This document shows, one piece after another, positions 17,344 through 27,337 of a stretch of 64,000 nt of DNA (positions are counted from its first letter, which is position 1; every line of letters starts with the position of its first letter). The stretch spans positions 62,001 through 126,000 of the forward strand of contig NZ_SLUB01000002.1 of assembly GCF_004799755.1 (NCBI RefSeq). Direction: 5' to 3'. A program made the translations under genes and the position numbers. The notes under the pieces are model-generated. The model ran no database searches. It saw only the letters and a program-made list of their open reading frames with translations, and had not been told where the DNA came from. This stretch comes from Bacillus timonensis (GTDB lineage Bacteria > Bacillota > Bacilli > Bacillales > Bacillaceae_L).

Positions 17344-19124
17344 AATTTTGGCGAAGTGTTGTAGGAAAACTATGGGCAACCATTCTATTACTGTTTTCCT
17401 TTGTACTATTTGTTTTAACCGTATTATTCATGGAGTATTTTGAAAATTATCATATCCAGGAAGCTGAACGAAATTTAACCCAGCTAGCGGCAAATATTGC
17501 GGTCATAATGGAGCAGCAAGAGGATAAAGATATTGCCCGGAACCTTGCATGGGAGCTTGTGAATGACGAAACAAAAGTCATAATTGTAGCTGATGAAAAC
17601 ACATATTGGGTATCACCCGATCGTAAATCACTTGCCAATATCCCTGTTGGGCTATTAACAGATGATCCAGATCTTAAACTTGTTATCACAAAGGATCAAA
17701 ATAAAAGTAAAAAGCTCATCCTCCCGGAAACAGATAATGTAAATAACCAAAATCGAGAGTTATTTGTTGTTGGGGCACCCCTTCATATTGAAAATGATCA
17801 AAAGGGTGCGGTATTTCTTTATCAATCATTAGATGTTGTGCAGCAGACAACCCAACGGACAACCCAATTTATTATTTTAGCTGCAGGCATAGGAATTGTA
17901 CTTACGACTGTTTTTGCGTTTTTCTTATTGACTCGAATTACGGCTCCTTTACGTAAAATGAGGGAAGCAGCTACTGAAGTTGCAAAAGGAAAATTTGATA
18001 CGAAGGTACCTATTCTAACTCATGACGAAATTGGCGCACTTGGTTTGGCACTTAACCAAATGGGAAGGCAATTAAAATACAATATGAATGCTCTTAATCA
18101 AGAAAAAGAGCAGCTTGCAAGTATATTAAATAGTATGGCAGATGGCGTCATCACATTAAATCGTGATGGAACGATTTTGGTTACAAATCCACCTGCTGAA
18201 CGCTTCCTTCAGGCTTGGTACTATCAACAGGGTATGTATCAGGATGTTGGCGAGGAGCTTCCTCCAGAAGTTAAAGATCTCTTTCAACGTGCTGTTTCCT
18301 TTGAAAAAGAGCAATTTATTGAAATAAGTCTTCAAGGTAGAACTTGGGTTATTTTGATGAGTCCCCTCTATAATCAAACCTATATTAGGGGTGCTGTTGC
18401 TGTACTTCGTGATATGACAGAAGAAAGACGATTGGATAAGCTTCGTGAGGACTTTATCGCAAATGTTTCACATGAGTTAAGGACACCAATAGCTATGCTA
18501 CAGGGTTATAGTGAAGCGATTATGGATGATATTGCAAGCTCTGAAGAAGAGAGGAAAGAAATCACAAAGGTTATCTACGAAGAGTCATTACGCATGGGTC
18601 GACTTGTTAACGAATTATTGGACATAGCGAGGATGCAATCGGGTCATATTACCTTGAATAAAGAAAATATTGACTTCGATTCGTTTATTAACCGAGTGAT
18701 TCGGAAATTTCAAGGTTTAGCTAAGGAGAATTTAATTACTTTAACTGCAACGAAAGAAGAAGATATCGGTGAAATTTCCATCGATCCTGATCGTATTGAG
18801 CAAGTATTTACAAATTTAATTGATAATGCCATTAGACATACCGATGAAAATGGTAGGGTCGAGGTACATGTAACGGGACAAGATACATCTATTAAAGTGG
18901 ACATCAGGGATACAGGGTCTGGAATTCCAGAAGAGGATTTACCGTTTGTATTTGAACGGTTTTATAAGGCGGACAAAGCGAGAACGAGAGGTAAGTCGGG
19001 TACTGGATTAGGACTTGCTATTGTAAAAAACATTATTGGTGCTCACAATGGAAATATCTCAGTTCACAGTAAGCTGGGCGAAGGAACGACATTTACATTC
19101 GTTATTCCTCGAAAAAGTGAGTAA
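17340..19124 (+). CDS. resE: Sensor histidine kinase ResE
   Basis: A 594-residue membrane kinase that phosphorylates ResD in response to oxygen limitation and redox state. Order of parts: a first membrane helix (about 13-32), an extracytoplasmic sensor domain, a second helix (about 178-198), HAMP, a PAS domain (about 260-365, beginning [17 protein letters not shown]), HisKA with the phospho-acceptor His in [12 protein letters not shown], and the ATPase with N box ([10 protein letters not shown]), G1 ([10 protein letters not shown]) and G2 (GTGLGLAIV). ATGA coupling with resD. No convincing terminator follows directly; the next structured element is the cobalamin riboswitch. Confidence 0.95.
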   Translation: MKFWRSVVGKLWATILLLFSFVLFVLTVLFMEYFENYHIQEAERNLTQLAANIAVIMEQQEDKDIARNLAWELVNDETKVIIVADENTYWVSPDRKSLANIPVGLLTDDPDLKLVITKDQNKSKKLILPETDNVNNQNRELFVVGAPLHIENDQKGAVFLYQSLDVVQQTTQRTTQFIILAAGIGIVLTTVFAFFLLTRITAPLRKMREAATEVAKGKFDTKVPILTHDEIGALGLALNQMGRQLKYNMNALNQEKEQLASILNSMADGVITLNRDGTILVTNPPAERFLQAWYYQQGMYQDVGEELPPEVKDLFQRAVSFEKEQFIEISLQGRTWVILMSPLYNQTYIRGAVAVLRDMTEERRLDKLREDFIANVSHELRTPIAMLQGYSEAIMDDIASSEEERKEITKVIYEESLRMGRLVNELLDIARMQSGHITLNKENIDFDSFINRVIRKFQGLAKENLITLTATKEEDIGEISIDPDRIEQVFTNLIDNAIRHTDENGRVEVHVTGQDTSIKVDIRDTGSGIPEEDLPFVFERFYKADKARTRGKSGTGLGLAIVKNIIGAHNGNISVHSKLGEGTTFTFVIPRKSE

Positions 19125-19234
19125 TTTGAAAATTGGTGACGAAGATTCTTGTTTCATAAGAAACATTTTCCTTGTAAAAGAATCATCCTTCTTGTAATAT
19201 AAAGAAGGTTAAAAAAATGAATAAAAAATCAGAA

Positions 19235-19425
19235 TTATAGGTGTCTGAGGATATATATTCTCAAAGACTTAATAGGGAATCTGGTGTGAATCCAGGACTG
19301 CCCCCGCAACTGTAAAAGTGGACGAAATGAGAAAAACCACTGTATGAATGGATGGCAAATGCTGTTCATCATATGGGAAGGACTCAAAGTAGAATGAAGC
19401 TAAAGTCAGTAGACCTGCCTAATTC
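19235..19425 (+). promoter_or_regulatory. Cobalamin (AdoCbl) riboswitch
   Basis: The B12-box core is unmistakable: GGGAATCTGGTGTGAATCC (from 19275), then GGACTGCCCCCGCAACTGTAA, and the closing blocks TGGGAAGGACTC and AGTCAGTAGACCTGCC (to about 19419). GGTGTCTGAGG at the 5' end corresponds to the start of the element. Two hairpins with T-runs lie downstream (19458-19490 and 19507-19535), so binding of coenzyme B12 should terminate transcription. The regulated genes are the lipoprotein and ECF S-component that follow. Confidence 0.96.
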
Positions 19426-19457
19426 GATCGCATTTAATTCTTCGGGGTGTGGGAATT

Positions 19458-19490
19458 AACAATAAAGCTTCCTGCTTTTTTGTTGTTTTT
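19458..19490 (+). terminator. First terminator of the cobalamin leader
   Basis: AACAATAAAGC pairs imperfectly with GCTTTTTTGTTGTT, and the T-rich right side continues into TTTTT. It is placed where a riboswitch expression platform is expected. Confidence 0.65.
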
Positions 19491-19506
19491 CCATATTATT
19501 AACAAG

Positions 19507-19535
19507 GCTCACCCGATGTGGTGAGCTTTTTATTT
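19507..19535 (+). terminator. Second terminator of the cobalamin leader
   Basis: GCTCACC (19507-19513) and GGTGAGC (19520-19526) form a perfect 7-bp stem with a CGATGT loop, followed by TTTTTATTTT. Two terminators in series before the lipoprotein gene suggest tight repression. Confidence 0.85.
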
Positions 19536-19591
19536 TGGTATTTCGTGCTTAGCACATAAATAACTATCTAACACAAAGGGGAGCTAGAATC

Positions 19592-20011
19592 ATGAAAAAA
19601 TTTATAGTTGCTTTACTTGCTTTAGGATTATTATTTGGATGTAGTAATGAACAATCCACGAACAAATCATCCAACAACAATTCATCTGAAACAGTTAACA
19701 AAAAAGAAAAAGCAGAAATTGTAACTGTCGTGATTTCGAAAAACAACGGAGAAGAAATGATCGAAGAAAAAGAAATCGAAATCGCAACAGATAAAGAAGT
19801 TACGGTTATGGATATCATGCAAGAAAACTTTGAGATCGAAACGCAATTTGATGGTGCCTTTGTTGCAAGCATTAACGGAATTGCCGGTAGTGACGAAGAC
19901 AAAACATCTTGGTTTTATTCTGTGAATGGTGAAGAAGCAATGGTAGGGGCGAACGAATATAAAGTAGAGCCTGAAGATAAAATTGAGTTTGATCTCCATA
20001 AGTGGGAATAA
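19592..20011 (+). CDS. DUF4430 (transcobalamin-like domain) lipoprotein
   Basis: A 139-residue lipoprotein. The signal peptide ends in the lipobox LLFG-C (Cys about residue 17), followed by a Ser/Asn-rich spacer (about 18-40). The rest is a DUF4430 domain: VTVMDIMQENFEIE, ASINGIAGSDEDKTSWFYSV and GANEYKVEPEDKIEF (about residues 69-135). This fold also forms the C-terminal domain of intrinsic factor and transcobalamin. It lies directly after the cobalamin riboswitch, and its stop overlaps the start of an ECF S-component gene. I infer a surface protein that captures a corrinoid for the transporter; binding is not shown. Confidence 0.88.
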   Translation: MKKFIVALLALGLLFGCSNEQSTNKSSNNNSSETVNKKEKAEIVTVVISKNNGEEMIEEKEIEIATDKEVTVMDIMQENFEIETQFDGAFVASINGIAGSDEDKTSWFYSVNGEEAMVGANEYKVEPEDKIEFDLHKWE

Positions 20012-20514
20012 TGAATTTATCTGTTAAAAACCTAACGTTTTTATCAATGTTAATCGCATTATCGGTTGTTGGGCGCATTATGTTTACATTTCTTCCAAAT
20101 GTTCAGCCAACGACTGCCATTATCATCATAGCTAGCCTGTTTCTAGGGCCAATCTATGGTGTAGTTGTAGCCGTATTAAGTTCGGTATTATCCAACCTTG
20201 TAATGGGAATGGGATTATGGACCGTTGGGCAAATCATTGCATGGGGAACCATCGGGCTAATGAGTGGATCTCTACGTAAATATCGTGACCGAATTCCAGT
20301 CATGATGTTAGCCATTTATGCTGTGATTTGTGGTTTTCTATATGGACTAATAATCTCAATACCACTTTACTTATTCTCAGGTAAGTTTTTTGCTTATTAC
20401 TTAGCGGGTCTTCCATTTGACATGAGCCATGCAATTGGAAATGGAGTGTTTTTTCTCATTTTATATCCCGTTTTAAGACTATTATTCTTAAAAAATGTAA
20501 CAATCGTAAAGTAA
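20011..20514 (+). CDS. ECF transporter S-component, probably for cobalamin
   Basis: A 167-residue very hydrophobic protein with about five or six membrane helices, of the energy-coupling-factor substrate-binding type: the start LTFLSMLIALSVVGRIMF contains the AxxxA-like helix that contacts the T-subunit, and FLGPIYGVVVAVLSSVLSN follows. No ATPase or T-component is next to it, so it would share the genome's common EcfAA'T module (group II). Cobalamin specificity is inferred only from the riboswitch and the DUF4430 partner. The ATG overlaps the lipoprotein stop by one base; a GTG at 20002 is an alternative. Confidence 0.85.
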   Translation: MNLSVKNLTFLSMLIALSVVGRIMFTFLPNVQPTTAIIIIASLFLGPIYGVVVAVLSSVLSNLVMGMGLWTVGQIIAWGTIGLMSGSLRKYRDRIPVMMLAIYAVICGFLYGLIISIPLYLFSGKFFAYYLAGLPFDMSHAIGNGVFFLILYPVLRLLFLKNVTIVK

Positions 20515-20549
20515 GGAAGAATATTACCAAAATATTCTTCCTTTTTTTA
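20515..20549 (+). terminator. Terminator of the B12 module
   Basis: GGAAGAATATT (20515-20525) and AATATTCTTCC (20531-20541) form a perfect 11-bp stem followed by seven T residues. It begins at the base after the stop codon. Confidence 0.95.
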
Positions 20550-20571
20550 TGAAAACATACTATATTGGGAG

Positions 20572-20598
20572 TGTAACTTTTTTTACGAAACATTCGAC
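20572..20598 (+). promoter_or_regulatory. Autoregulatory SigX promoter
   Basis: TGTAAC (20572-20577) and CGAC (20595-20598) are separated by 17 bases, exactly the -35 and -10 of ECF sigma factor SigX promoters in Bacillus. It lies directly before sigX, so the operon probably controls itself. Confidence 0.8.
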
Positions 20599-20626
20599 TA
20601 ATGAAATGAACGGGAGGATTTGCAAA

Positions 20627-21178
20627 ATGGATTCCTTATTTGAGGAACTATATGAAAAGTATCATCACGATGTCTATTCCTTCTTATTTTATATGGTGAA
20701 AAATCGTGAACTGGCTGAAGATCTCGTTCAGGAAGTTTATATAAGAGTTTTAAAATCATATGATAGATTCGAAGGGAAGAGTAGTGAAAAAACATGGTTA
20801 TTTTCAATTGCAAGACATGTTGCAATTGATTCATTTCGAAAACAAAAAGGTTGGAAACAAAGAATTTTGGATTCCTTTGATTGGAGCCGTCAAGAGGTAA
20901 AAGACTTTGCTCCACTTCCAGAAGAAATAGCCTTACAAAATGAGCAAGTCCAGATGATGTATCGCTGCCTAGAACGCTGTACGACTGATCAACGATTGGT
21001 CTTAATTTTGCGTTATATTCAATCTCTTTCGATTGCTGAGACCGCTGAAGCTTTAGGTTGGACAGAAAGTAAAGTAAAAACAACTCAACATAGAGCACTT
21101 AAGGTCTTAAAGACATACATGGAAGAATCTGGTATAAAGGAGGGTGCAGATGATGAAAAAATCAGAGTGGAACGATGA
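20627..21178 (+). CDS. sigX: ECF RNA polymerase sigma factor SigX
   Basis: A 183-residue extracytoplasmic-function sigma factor. Region 2 contains YHHDVYSFLFYMVKNRELAE and DLVQEVYIRVLKS; region 4 contains RYIQSLSIAETAEALGWTES and VKTTQHRALK (helix-turn-helix). SigX in B. subtilis controls cell-envelope charge and resistance to cationic peptides. I use ATG 20627 with GGGAGG nine bases upstream; the longer frame starting at 20549 would run through the promoter. It overlaps rsiX, its anti-sigma factor, by 29 bases. Confidence 0.93.
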   Translation: MDSLFEELYEKYHHDVYSFLFYMVKNRELAEDLVQEVYIRVLKSYDRFEGKSSEKTWLFSIARHVAIDSFRKQKGWKQRILDSFDWSRQEVKDFAPLPEEIALQNEQVQMMYRCLERCTTDQRLVLILRYIQSLSIAETAEALGWTESKVKTTQHRALKVLKTYMEESGIKEGADDEKIRVER

Positions 21179-22382
21179 ACAACTAGAGCAGATGCTATCG
21201 CAAATGCCAAAAATGAAAGACAATCGTAAACCACAAGAAATTTATCAAAATATAACCCTTAAAATGAATAATCAAAAGAAAAGGGTTTGGATGGTTCCTA
21301 CTTTTGCATCTGTGGCAGCAGCGCTTCTGTTATTCATCTTAGCTCCTTCTTTCATAAATAATATGGGTAGTTCGAGCTCTGACTCAGCAGAAATGCCTAG
21401 AGAAGAAAAGAGTATCGCTATGGATAATAATAAAGAAACAGCATCAAACGATAATTCAGCTAGCACAATACAAAAAGCTGAAGAACCAAAATCCGATGAA
21501 GAGGTGGGGATTTTTTCTTCAGAGGAACAACCTGTTCAAAGGTATGCAGTTCATAATGTGGGTGAAAATCAAGTATTATTAACATATGGGGTATATTTAG
21601 GTGGTGTCATGTTTCCTACCATCGTATCAATCGTTGTTGAATCAGATGGTCAGGATGTTGTAGAACAATGGCAAAAAAACATTCCACGTCTAAATGAATT
21701 TATTCGTCAAAATGAGGGATGGGGTATTGATGAGTTACCAGAGTCCTATTTTGCGGATTTTTCAGAAGTGGAAACGAAGGATTCTGCAAAAGCGGTAAGA
21801 GTAGATGTAAATAACACAGTTCATACAGAGTCCTTTGCATCTGGTCAAATTGCGGAGTTTACACAGGCAATTAATTCCTTCCGTTATCTGTTGAAAGATT
21901 ATCAGCATGCTGAACTTTTTCAAAATGATCAACAGGGTATTATGGTCGGGGAGACCGGAATTACAGAAAATAATATCGATCTCGAAAAAGATACGAAAAA
22001 AGCCTATTTATACTTTATGAATGAGGAATCCGGTCAAAAGCTTTTAGCCTTAACTTATGAAGAATTCAAGACTGTAGAGCAGGCGCTTGAAGCTATGAAA
22101 AATGATAAAACTCAAGGCGATTATAAACTTTTTTCAACAATTATAACTGAAATAAAGGATATTAACGAAGATGGTTCTAATTTAGAGGTTCATTTCAGTG
22201 AAGACGCAGTATTAGAGAATACAGATGATTATATTTTAATGTTAGATGCAATCATGCTAACTGCTAAGGAATTTAACTTTGCTGAAGTTACATTTTACGG
22301 AAATATTGATCAAATTGGAAGTGTACGCTTTGGTGAACCGACACCGGTCCCATTAGCACCCAATCCATTACCAATCCAATAA
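21150..22382 (+). CDS. rsiX: Anti-sigma-X factor RsiX
   Basis: A 410-residue membrane protein: short cytoplasmic N-terminus (about 1-48) that should bind SigX, one transmembrane helix (about residues 47-67, VWMVPTFASVAAALLLFIL), then a large extracytoplasmic domain preceded by a low-complexity Ser/Asn/Glu linker. Its place directly after sigX is the main evidence. The start is ATG 21150, with AAGGAGGG ending five bases upstream. B. subtilis RsiX is somewhat shorter (368); the extra length is mostly in the linker. It ends in a proline-rich tail. Confidence 0.9.
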   Translation: MMKKSEWNDEQLEQMLSQMPKMKDNRKPQEIYQNITLKMNNQKKRVWMVPTFASVAAALLLFILAPSFINNMGSSSSDSAEMPREEKSIAMDNNKETASNDNSASTIQKAEEPKSDEEVGIFSSEEQPVQRYAVHNVGENQVLLTYGVYLGGVMFPTIVSIVVESDGQDVVEQWQKNIPRLNEFIRQNEGWGIDELPESYFADFSEVETKDSAKAVRVDVNNTVHTESFASGQIAEFTQAINSFRYLLKDYQHAELFQNDQQGIMVGETGITENNIDLEKDTKKAYLYFMNEESGQKLLALTYEEFKTVEQALEAMKNDKTQGDYKLFSTIITEIKDINEDGSNLEVHFSEDAVLENTDDYILMLDAIMLTAKEFNFAEVTFYGNIDQIGSVRFGEPTPVPLAPNPLPIQ

Positions 22383-22410
22383 AGAGGCACATAGTTGTCT
22401 CTTTTTTTGT
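22383..22410 (+). terminator. Terminator of sigX-rsiX
   Basis: AGAGGCA pairs with TGTCTCT with one mismatch, followed by seven T residues (22401-22408). Confidence 0.75.
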
Positions 22411-22536
22411 TGTTTGTTTTTTGTTTCCCCAAAAAATATACATGCATTTATTTACATAATTTAAGAAAATTTTTCAAATAATGAAAGGGTGTTATTCTTC
22501 ATAGCACGAATTGTTCATTTTTTGAGGAGGATCATC

Positions 22537-23235
22537 ATGGTTTTTTTTGTTAGACGGATTGCTATTTTTGCCGTAATGGTAATTTGGGTGGATTTAGTCT
22601 TTGCTAATGTCCAATATGCCAATGCACATGAATTACCAGCAGAAACAACAGAGGAGTGGGCATGGCCAGTCACAGGGAGAATCACTGATACATTTGGAAC
22701 TAGGCAAGGAAATCATAAAGGCTTGGATATCGCTGCTCCAGTTGGAGATCACATATATGCGGTTGAAGAAGGAATTGTTTCCATTTCAAGTTACAAGGGT
22801 TCATATGGACATGTTATATTTATACAACATCCGAATGGGTATGAAACGGTCTATGCACATCTTAGTAAACGGAGTGTAAAAGAAGGTGAGCGAGTAGCAA
22901 AGGGTCAAATAATTGGGTATATAGGGAGTACAGGGAATTCAACAGGACCACACTTACATTTCGAAGTACACAACGGGGAATGGAATCCTTCTAGAAACAA
23001 TGCCATTGACCCACTTTACGTACTGACTGACGAGCAGATTTTGGTTCCTACCATTTTGCAAAAAGAGGGAATTGAGGTTTCAAAAGAGCTTGAAACCTAC
23101 ACAGTCAAAGAGGGTGAATCTCTTTCTGTCATTGCAAATAAAGTAGGATTATCTGTCGAAGAAATTAAAGCTTTAAATCAGTTGACTGGTGATTTAATTT
23201 TCCCAAACCAGGTCTTAATTGTTGAAAAAACCTAG
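22537..23235 (+). CDS. M23-family peptidoglycan endopeptidase with LysM domain
   Basis: A 232-residue secreted or membrane-anchored protein. An N-terminal hydrophobic helix (about 8-25) is followed by a peptidase M23 (LytM) domain with zinc ligands in [10 protein letters not shown] and the pair HLHFE (about residues 130-150), and a C-terminal LysM peptidoglycan-binding domain beginning [20 protein letters not shown]. All expected M23 metal ligands are visible, so it should be active. ATG 22537 follows GAGGAGG by six bases. Physiological role (growth, sporulation or germination) cannot be told from sequence. Confidence 0.9.
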   Translation: MVFFVRRIAIFAVMVIWVDLVFANVQYANAHELPAETTEEWAWPVTGRITDTFGTRQGNHKGLDIAAPVGDHIYAVEEGIVSISSYKGSYGHVIFIQHPNGYETVYAHLSKRSVKEGERVAKGQIIGYIGSTGNSTGPHLHFEVHNGEWNPSRNNAIDPLYVLTDEQILVPTILQKEGIEVSKELETYTVKEGESLSVIANKVGLSVEEIKALNQLTGDLIFPNQVLIVEKT

Positions 23236-23310
23236 AAAATTTTAAAGGTTTTCCATTCCCATCAGAAGTTAGTTCATGTATAATGATAAAAACTTCGATG
23301 GGGGATTTTT

Positions 23311-24123
23311 ATGCGCACTGATTATCACAATCATTTAGAGTTGGGTACACTTGAATTAGACTATTTAATGAAGTTTATGGATGAAGCGAAGCTTAAGAAG
23401 ATTGATTATTTTGGGATTTCCGAGCATGCTTACCATTTTTATCAGACAAAAGATATCCTTAGTAATCCTTGGGTAGATGCAAGGAGATATTACGATATGA
23501 AGGATTATGTTGATTTATTTAAGCTTGCCTGGAAAAATGATATTGATGTAAAAATGTCGATTGAAATGGATTATACACCTGGAAAACACGCCGAGATGGA
23601 AAAATTCATTTCATCCTATGACTTTGATTATGTAATTGGATCGATTCACTGGGTTGGAGATTTTGGAATTGACCTTGCGGAGTTCCGTGATGAATGGGAT
23701 AAACGAGATTTACATGATACATATACGAAGTATTATGATCAGGTGATTACTTTAGCACAATCAAACTTATTTGATATTATCGGTCATATTGATCTTGTTA
23801 AAATTTTTAAGTATATCCCGGAGGACGAAGAATTCCTTTTGCATCAATTTGATCGTGCTACAACGGCTTTAGCGAATTCCAAAACATGTGTTGAAATTAG
23901 TACAGCAGGATTACGAAAGCCGATTGGCAAGCTTTATCCAGATCCAAGACTTCTCCAAATGTGTTTTGACAAAAATATCCCAATTGTTTTGTCATCAGAC
24001 GCACATAGACCACAAGATGTAGGAGCTGATTTTGACCAGGCGATTGATTTAGCAAAACGTGTTGGTTATAAAACATTGATGACATTTGAAAAAGGGGATC
24101 GTAAAGAAGTTCCACTAGGATAA
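23311..24123 (+). CDS. PHP-domain histidinol-phosphatase family protein (HisJ-like)
   Basis: A 270-residue PHP-superfamily phosphoesterase. Metal-binding motifs are in place: RTDYHNHLELGT at the start (His-x-His), ISEHAYHF, SIEMDY, IGSIHWVG, IIGHIDLVK and the final SSDAHRP. This fits the histidinol-phosphatase type of Bacillus, which removes phosphate from L-histidinol phosphate in histidine synthesis. It is a single gene, not in a his operon, so a different phosphoester substrate is possible. Confidence 0.85.
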   Translation: MRTDYHNHLELGTLELDYLMKFMDEAKLKKIDYFGISEHAYHFYQTKDILSNPWVDARRYYDMKDYVDLFKLAWKNDIDVKMSIEMDYTPGKHAEMEKFISSYDFDYVIGSIHWVGDFGIDLAEFRDEWDKRDLHDTYTKYYDQVITLAQSNLFDIIGHIDLVKIFKYIPEDEEFLLHQFDRATTALANSKTCVEISTAGLRKPIGKLYPDPRLLQMCFDKNIPIVLSSDAHRPQDVGADFDQAIDLAKRVGYKTLMTFEKGDRKEVPLG

Positions 24124-24130
24124 ATCAAAT

Positions 24131-24193
24131 AAAACAGGCTTTCTAAGCCTGTTTTATTTAATAAAAGAACCCTTTTTTAGAAAAGGGTTCTTT
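24131..24193. terminator. Double bidirectional terminator between the PHP gene and fer
   Basis: AAAACAGGCTT (24131-24141) pairs with AAGCCTGTTTT (24145-24155), and AAAGAACCCTTTT (24164-24176) pairs with AAAAGGGTTCTTT (24181-24193). Both have T-rich flanks in both directions and separate two converging genes. Confidence 0.9.
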
Positions 24194-24207
24194 GTAAATT
24201 GAATGTG

Positions 24208-24462
<255 letters not shown>

Positions 24463-24753
24463 TTAACCTCCCGAAATCTTTACATGTATAAACATATATT
24501 TATATATTAGTTTCCCATCTTCCATCCTCAAAAAGATGTGAAACAGCTTCCTCATATCTCATTGTAAAGCTGTTCACCAAACTTTTCAATAAAAATATAA
24601 TGTGAGATTGCTTAAAGGAGCAGGGTTTTTCCTTATTGACAAGCATGTCCATATTTCCACACGAAAACATCCCACTTTTCGTTATTATTTGATAAAATAA
24701 AGGTAACATTCATTCGACAATTTTCCATGTATTTCGATTATGGGGGGAATACC

Positions 24754-25824
24754 GTGTACCTATCCTATCGTTCAATCTTGATTTTAACATGTATAGATAA
24801 ATTCAACGGAGAACGAACCGTTTATGGTATTTATCATTTATTGAATGGTAAAAAATCCTCTCAAACGATTGGTGATGCGAATCTATTTAGTCTCACATCC
24901 TTATTTGGAACTCTTAAACCGTTGGATAGAGAACTATTCGATAAAGAAATAAAATGGCTTCACCAGCTTTCCATGATAAAAGAAATAACACCTACAAGTA
25001 ATAAATTCGTTTTGACTGAAAGTGGATCTTCCATCTTAAATAGTGAATATAAAAAGAAACCGATTCCTGACCATTTAAATGGTTGGAAATACAATGATCA
25101 TTCTCTAATTCTTTGGCGAAGACTCTCTCTTCTTACACAGGTTTTGTCGAATTTAATTAATGGGAAAAAACGGTACACACCCATCCAACAGGAAGATACG
25201 GTTTTTGAATGGGTAAAAAAATTCCTAATGAAGAATGGACATAATCGGTATGAATTGTCTGAATGCCTATATAAAGAGGTTTTGCACTCCCTTGAAAGGG
25301 TTTCTGAGATTGAGGCGACCATTTTCGTCATGAGGCTTACAAGTTCGACCAGAATTGGCTATACGATTGAGCAAATTAGTTCCATATTAAATGAGGATGA
25401 GACATGGTGTCAGATTCTTTTTCTACATACACTTCATTCGATTGTTAAACAACTTGAAATGAATGAACAGAAATTTCCAATCCTCGTTTCAATGACTGAG
25501 ACTAACCATGATAACAATGTGTTATTTACAGCTTCCACTAAGACAACATATCAGATGCTATTGCAGGGTAAAACAATTGATGAAATTGCACACTTTCGAA
25601 ATTTGAAACGAAATACCATTGAAGACCATGTTGTAGAAATCACACACCAAATACCTGATTTTTCAATTGATCAATTCGTATCTTCTGAACATCAGCAATT
25701 GATCTTATCAGCATATCAAATGTTGCAAACCAAACAATTAAAACCTATTAAGGAAAAACTTTCAAATGACATTTCTTATTTTGAAATTAGACTCATCCTT
25801 GCAAGAATCGGTGATATAACATGA
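24754..25824 (+). CDS. ypbB: YpbB, helix-turn-helix protein coupled to RecQ
   Basis: A 356-residue protein corresponding to YpbB of B. subtilis, always found before a recQ gene. The C-terminal part (about 275-340) looks like the helix-turn-helix domain found at the end of RecQ helicases: [20 protein letters not shown] then [10 protein letters not shown] infer a DNA-binding accessory of the helicase. The start is GTG 24754, preceded by GGGGGGAA; an ATG at 24727 has no ribosome-binding site. The stop overlaps recQ by four bases. Confidence 0.85.
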   Translation: MYLSYRSILILTCIDKFNGERTVYGIYHLLNGKKSSQTIGDANLFSLTSLFGTLKPLDRELFDKEIKWLHQLSMIKEITPTSNKFVLTESGSSILNSEYKKKPIPDHLNGWKYNDHSLILWRRLSLLTQVLSNLINGKKRYTPIQQEDTVFEWVKKFLMKNGHNRYELSECLYKEVLHSLERVSEIEATIFVMRLTSSTRIGYTIEQISSILNEDETWCQILFLHTLHSIVKQLEMNEQKFPILVSMTETNHDNNVLFTASTKTTYQMLLQGKTIDEIAHFRNLKRNTIEDHVVEITHQIPDFSIDQFVSSEHQQLILSAYQMLQTKQLKPIKEKLSNDISYFEIRLILARIGDIT

Positions 25825-27332
25825 ATCTTAGAGAAATTTTAATAGAAAAATTTAATCATACTTCCTTTCGAAAAGGGCAAGAGGAAATCATCGAGGATAT
25901 CCTATGTGGGCATGATGTGATTGCTCTTTTACCAACTGGAGGAGGAAAATCCCTTTGCTATCAATTGCCTGCCCAAATCCTTGATGGGAGTGTTCTTATT
26001 ATTTCACCACTTGTTGCATTAATGGAGGATCAGGTACTTCAATTAAAGAAGATGGGCGAAAAAAGAGTAATTGCTCTGAATAGTTTCCTCTCGTATGAAA
26101 AAAAACGAAAGATTATCCCCGGACTTCACAAATATAAATATATCTTTGCATCACCTGAAATACTGCAATCGAAATTTTTGATGAATCGATTAAAAGGAAT
26201 TCATTTTTCGTTATTTGTGGTGGATGAGGCACATTGTATTTCGCAATGGGGACATGATTTTCGGCCTGACTATTCCAGGCTTGGTGATATTCGCAAAATG
26301 ATTGGTTCTCCACCTTGCCTTGCATTAACAGCAACGGCAACAAAAGAGGTTTTTGAGGACATCAAAGGAACTTTACAATTAACCAAACCTAACATGCACA
26401 TACACTCCATAGATCGACCCAATATTGCAATCGCCGTGAAAAAAGTTGATTCTCTTGAAAATAAAAAGGAAGAGCTTTTAAAATATGCAAAAGAGTTACA
26501 AGGTCCAGGAATCGTCTATTTTTCAAGTCGGATCATGGCTGAAAATATCGCCCAATATCTAAAGGATAATGGTTTTGAACGAGTCGCTTTTTATCACGGT
26601 GGGATGGAGCAGGAAAAAAGAATGCTGATTCAGGAGCAATTTATCCATAACCAACTATCTATTATTTGCTGTACGAATGCATTTGGGATGGGTATAGATA
26701 AGCCCGATATTCGTTTTGTCATACATTTTCACTACCCTTCACAGATGGAGGCGTATTTACAGGAAATAGGACGTGCGGGCAGGGACGGAAAACCAAGTGC
26801 AGCCATCCTGTTATATCATGAAATGGACCATGAGATTCCGGAAGTCTTGATAAAATATGAACTTCCAACAATAGAACAAACTCAATTGGTGGTCGATTAT
26901 ATGAATCAGGAAATAAAGGATAAGGGTGCATTTATCTATACAAAAACAGTTGAGGAGTACTTTCTGACAGTCTTTAGTGTATCAGAAGTCCAATGGCGAT
27001 TTATTCAATTATATCTTGCCCTAGACGAGGTTATAAAAACACCTGTTAATGTAAAAACGGCTATTTATATCGTCGAAGAAGCCGCAAGGAAACGGTATAT
27101 ATATAAGCTAAATAAACTTAAAATGATGGAGAATTGGATAAAGACACAAAAATGTCGTCGTGAAGCAATCTTGGCTTATTTCAATGAAGAAGTAGAAAAA
27201 AAGCCTTCATCATGCTGTGATTTATGTGAAATAGATTGGGATATGTACAAGCGCAAATTTAATGAGGAAAATGAGTGGAAACCAGCTTCTTGGAGACAAG
27301 AATTACAACGAATTTTCCATAGAAATGGGTGA
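25821..27332 (+). CDS. recS: RecQ-family ATP-dependent DNA helicase (RecS type)
   Basis: A 503-residue 3'-to-5' helicase of the RecQ family. Motifs: [10 protein letters not shown] (motif 0), [15 protein letters not shown] (Walker A), [17 protein letters not shown] (DEAH plus aromatic loop), [17 protein letters not shown] and [10 protein letters not shown]. The zinc-binding region has the four cysteines around [10 protein letters not shown] and SCCDLCEID. It lacks the C-terminal HRDC domain, as does the short B. subtilis RecS (YpbC). The neighbouring YpbB may supply the missing DNA-binding part. Confidence 0.93.
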   Translation: MNLREILIEKFNHTSFRKGQEEIIEDILCGHDVIALLPTGGGKSLCYQLPAQILDGSVLIISPLVALMEDQVLQLKKMGEKRVIALNSFLSYEKKRKIIPGLHKYKYIFASPEILQSKFLMNRLKGIHFSLFVVDEAHCISQWGHDFRPDYSRLGDIRKMIGSPPCLALTATATKEVFEDIKGTLQLTKPNMHIHSIDRPNIAIAVKKVDSLENKKEELLKYAKELQGPGIVYFSSRIMAENIAQYLKDNGFERVAFYHGGMEQEKRMLIQEQFIHNQLSIICCTNAFGMGIDKPDIRFVIHFHYPSQMEAYLQEIGRAGRDGKPSAAILLYHEMDHEIPEVLIKYELPTIEQTQLVVDYMNQEIKDKGAFIYTKTVEEYFLTVFSVSEVQWRFIQLYLALDEVIKTPVNVKTAIYIVEEAARKRYIYKLNKLKMMENWIKTQKCRREAILAYFNEEVEKKPSSCCDLCEIDWDMYKRKFNEENEWKPASWRQELQRIFHRNG

Positions 27333-27337
27333 AAAAT

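Noticed and set aside
19125-19234. Terminator of resE at CCTTCTT/AAGAAGG (about 19187-19209)
   Set aside because: The hairpin is followed by A residues rather than T, so it does not look like a terminator on the plus strand.
24636-24664. TTGACA as promoter of ypbB
   Set aside because: A perfect -35 hexamer is present but nothing like a -10 lies 16-18 bases downstream.
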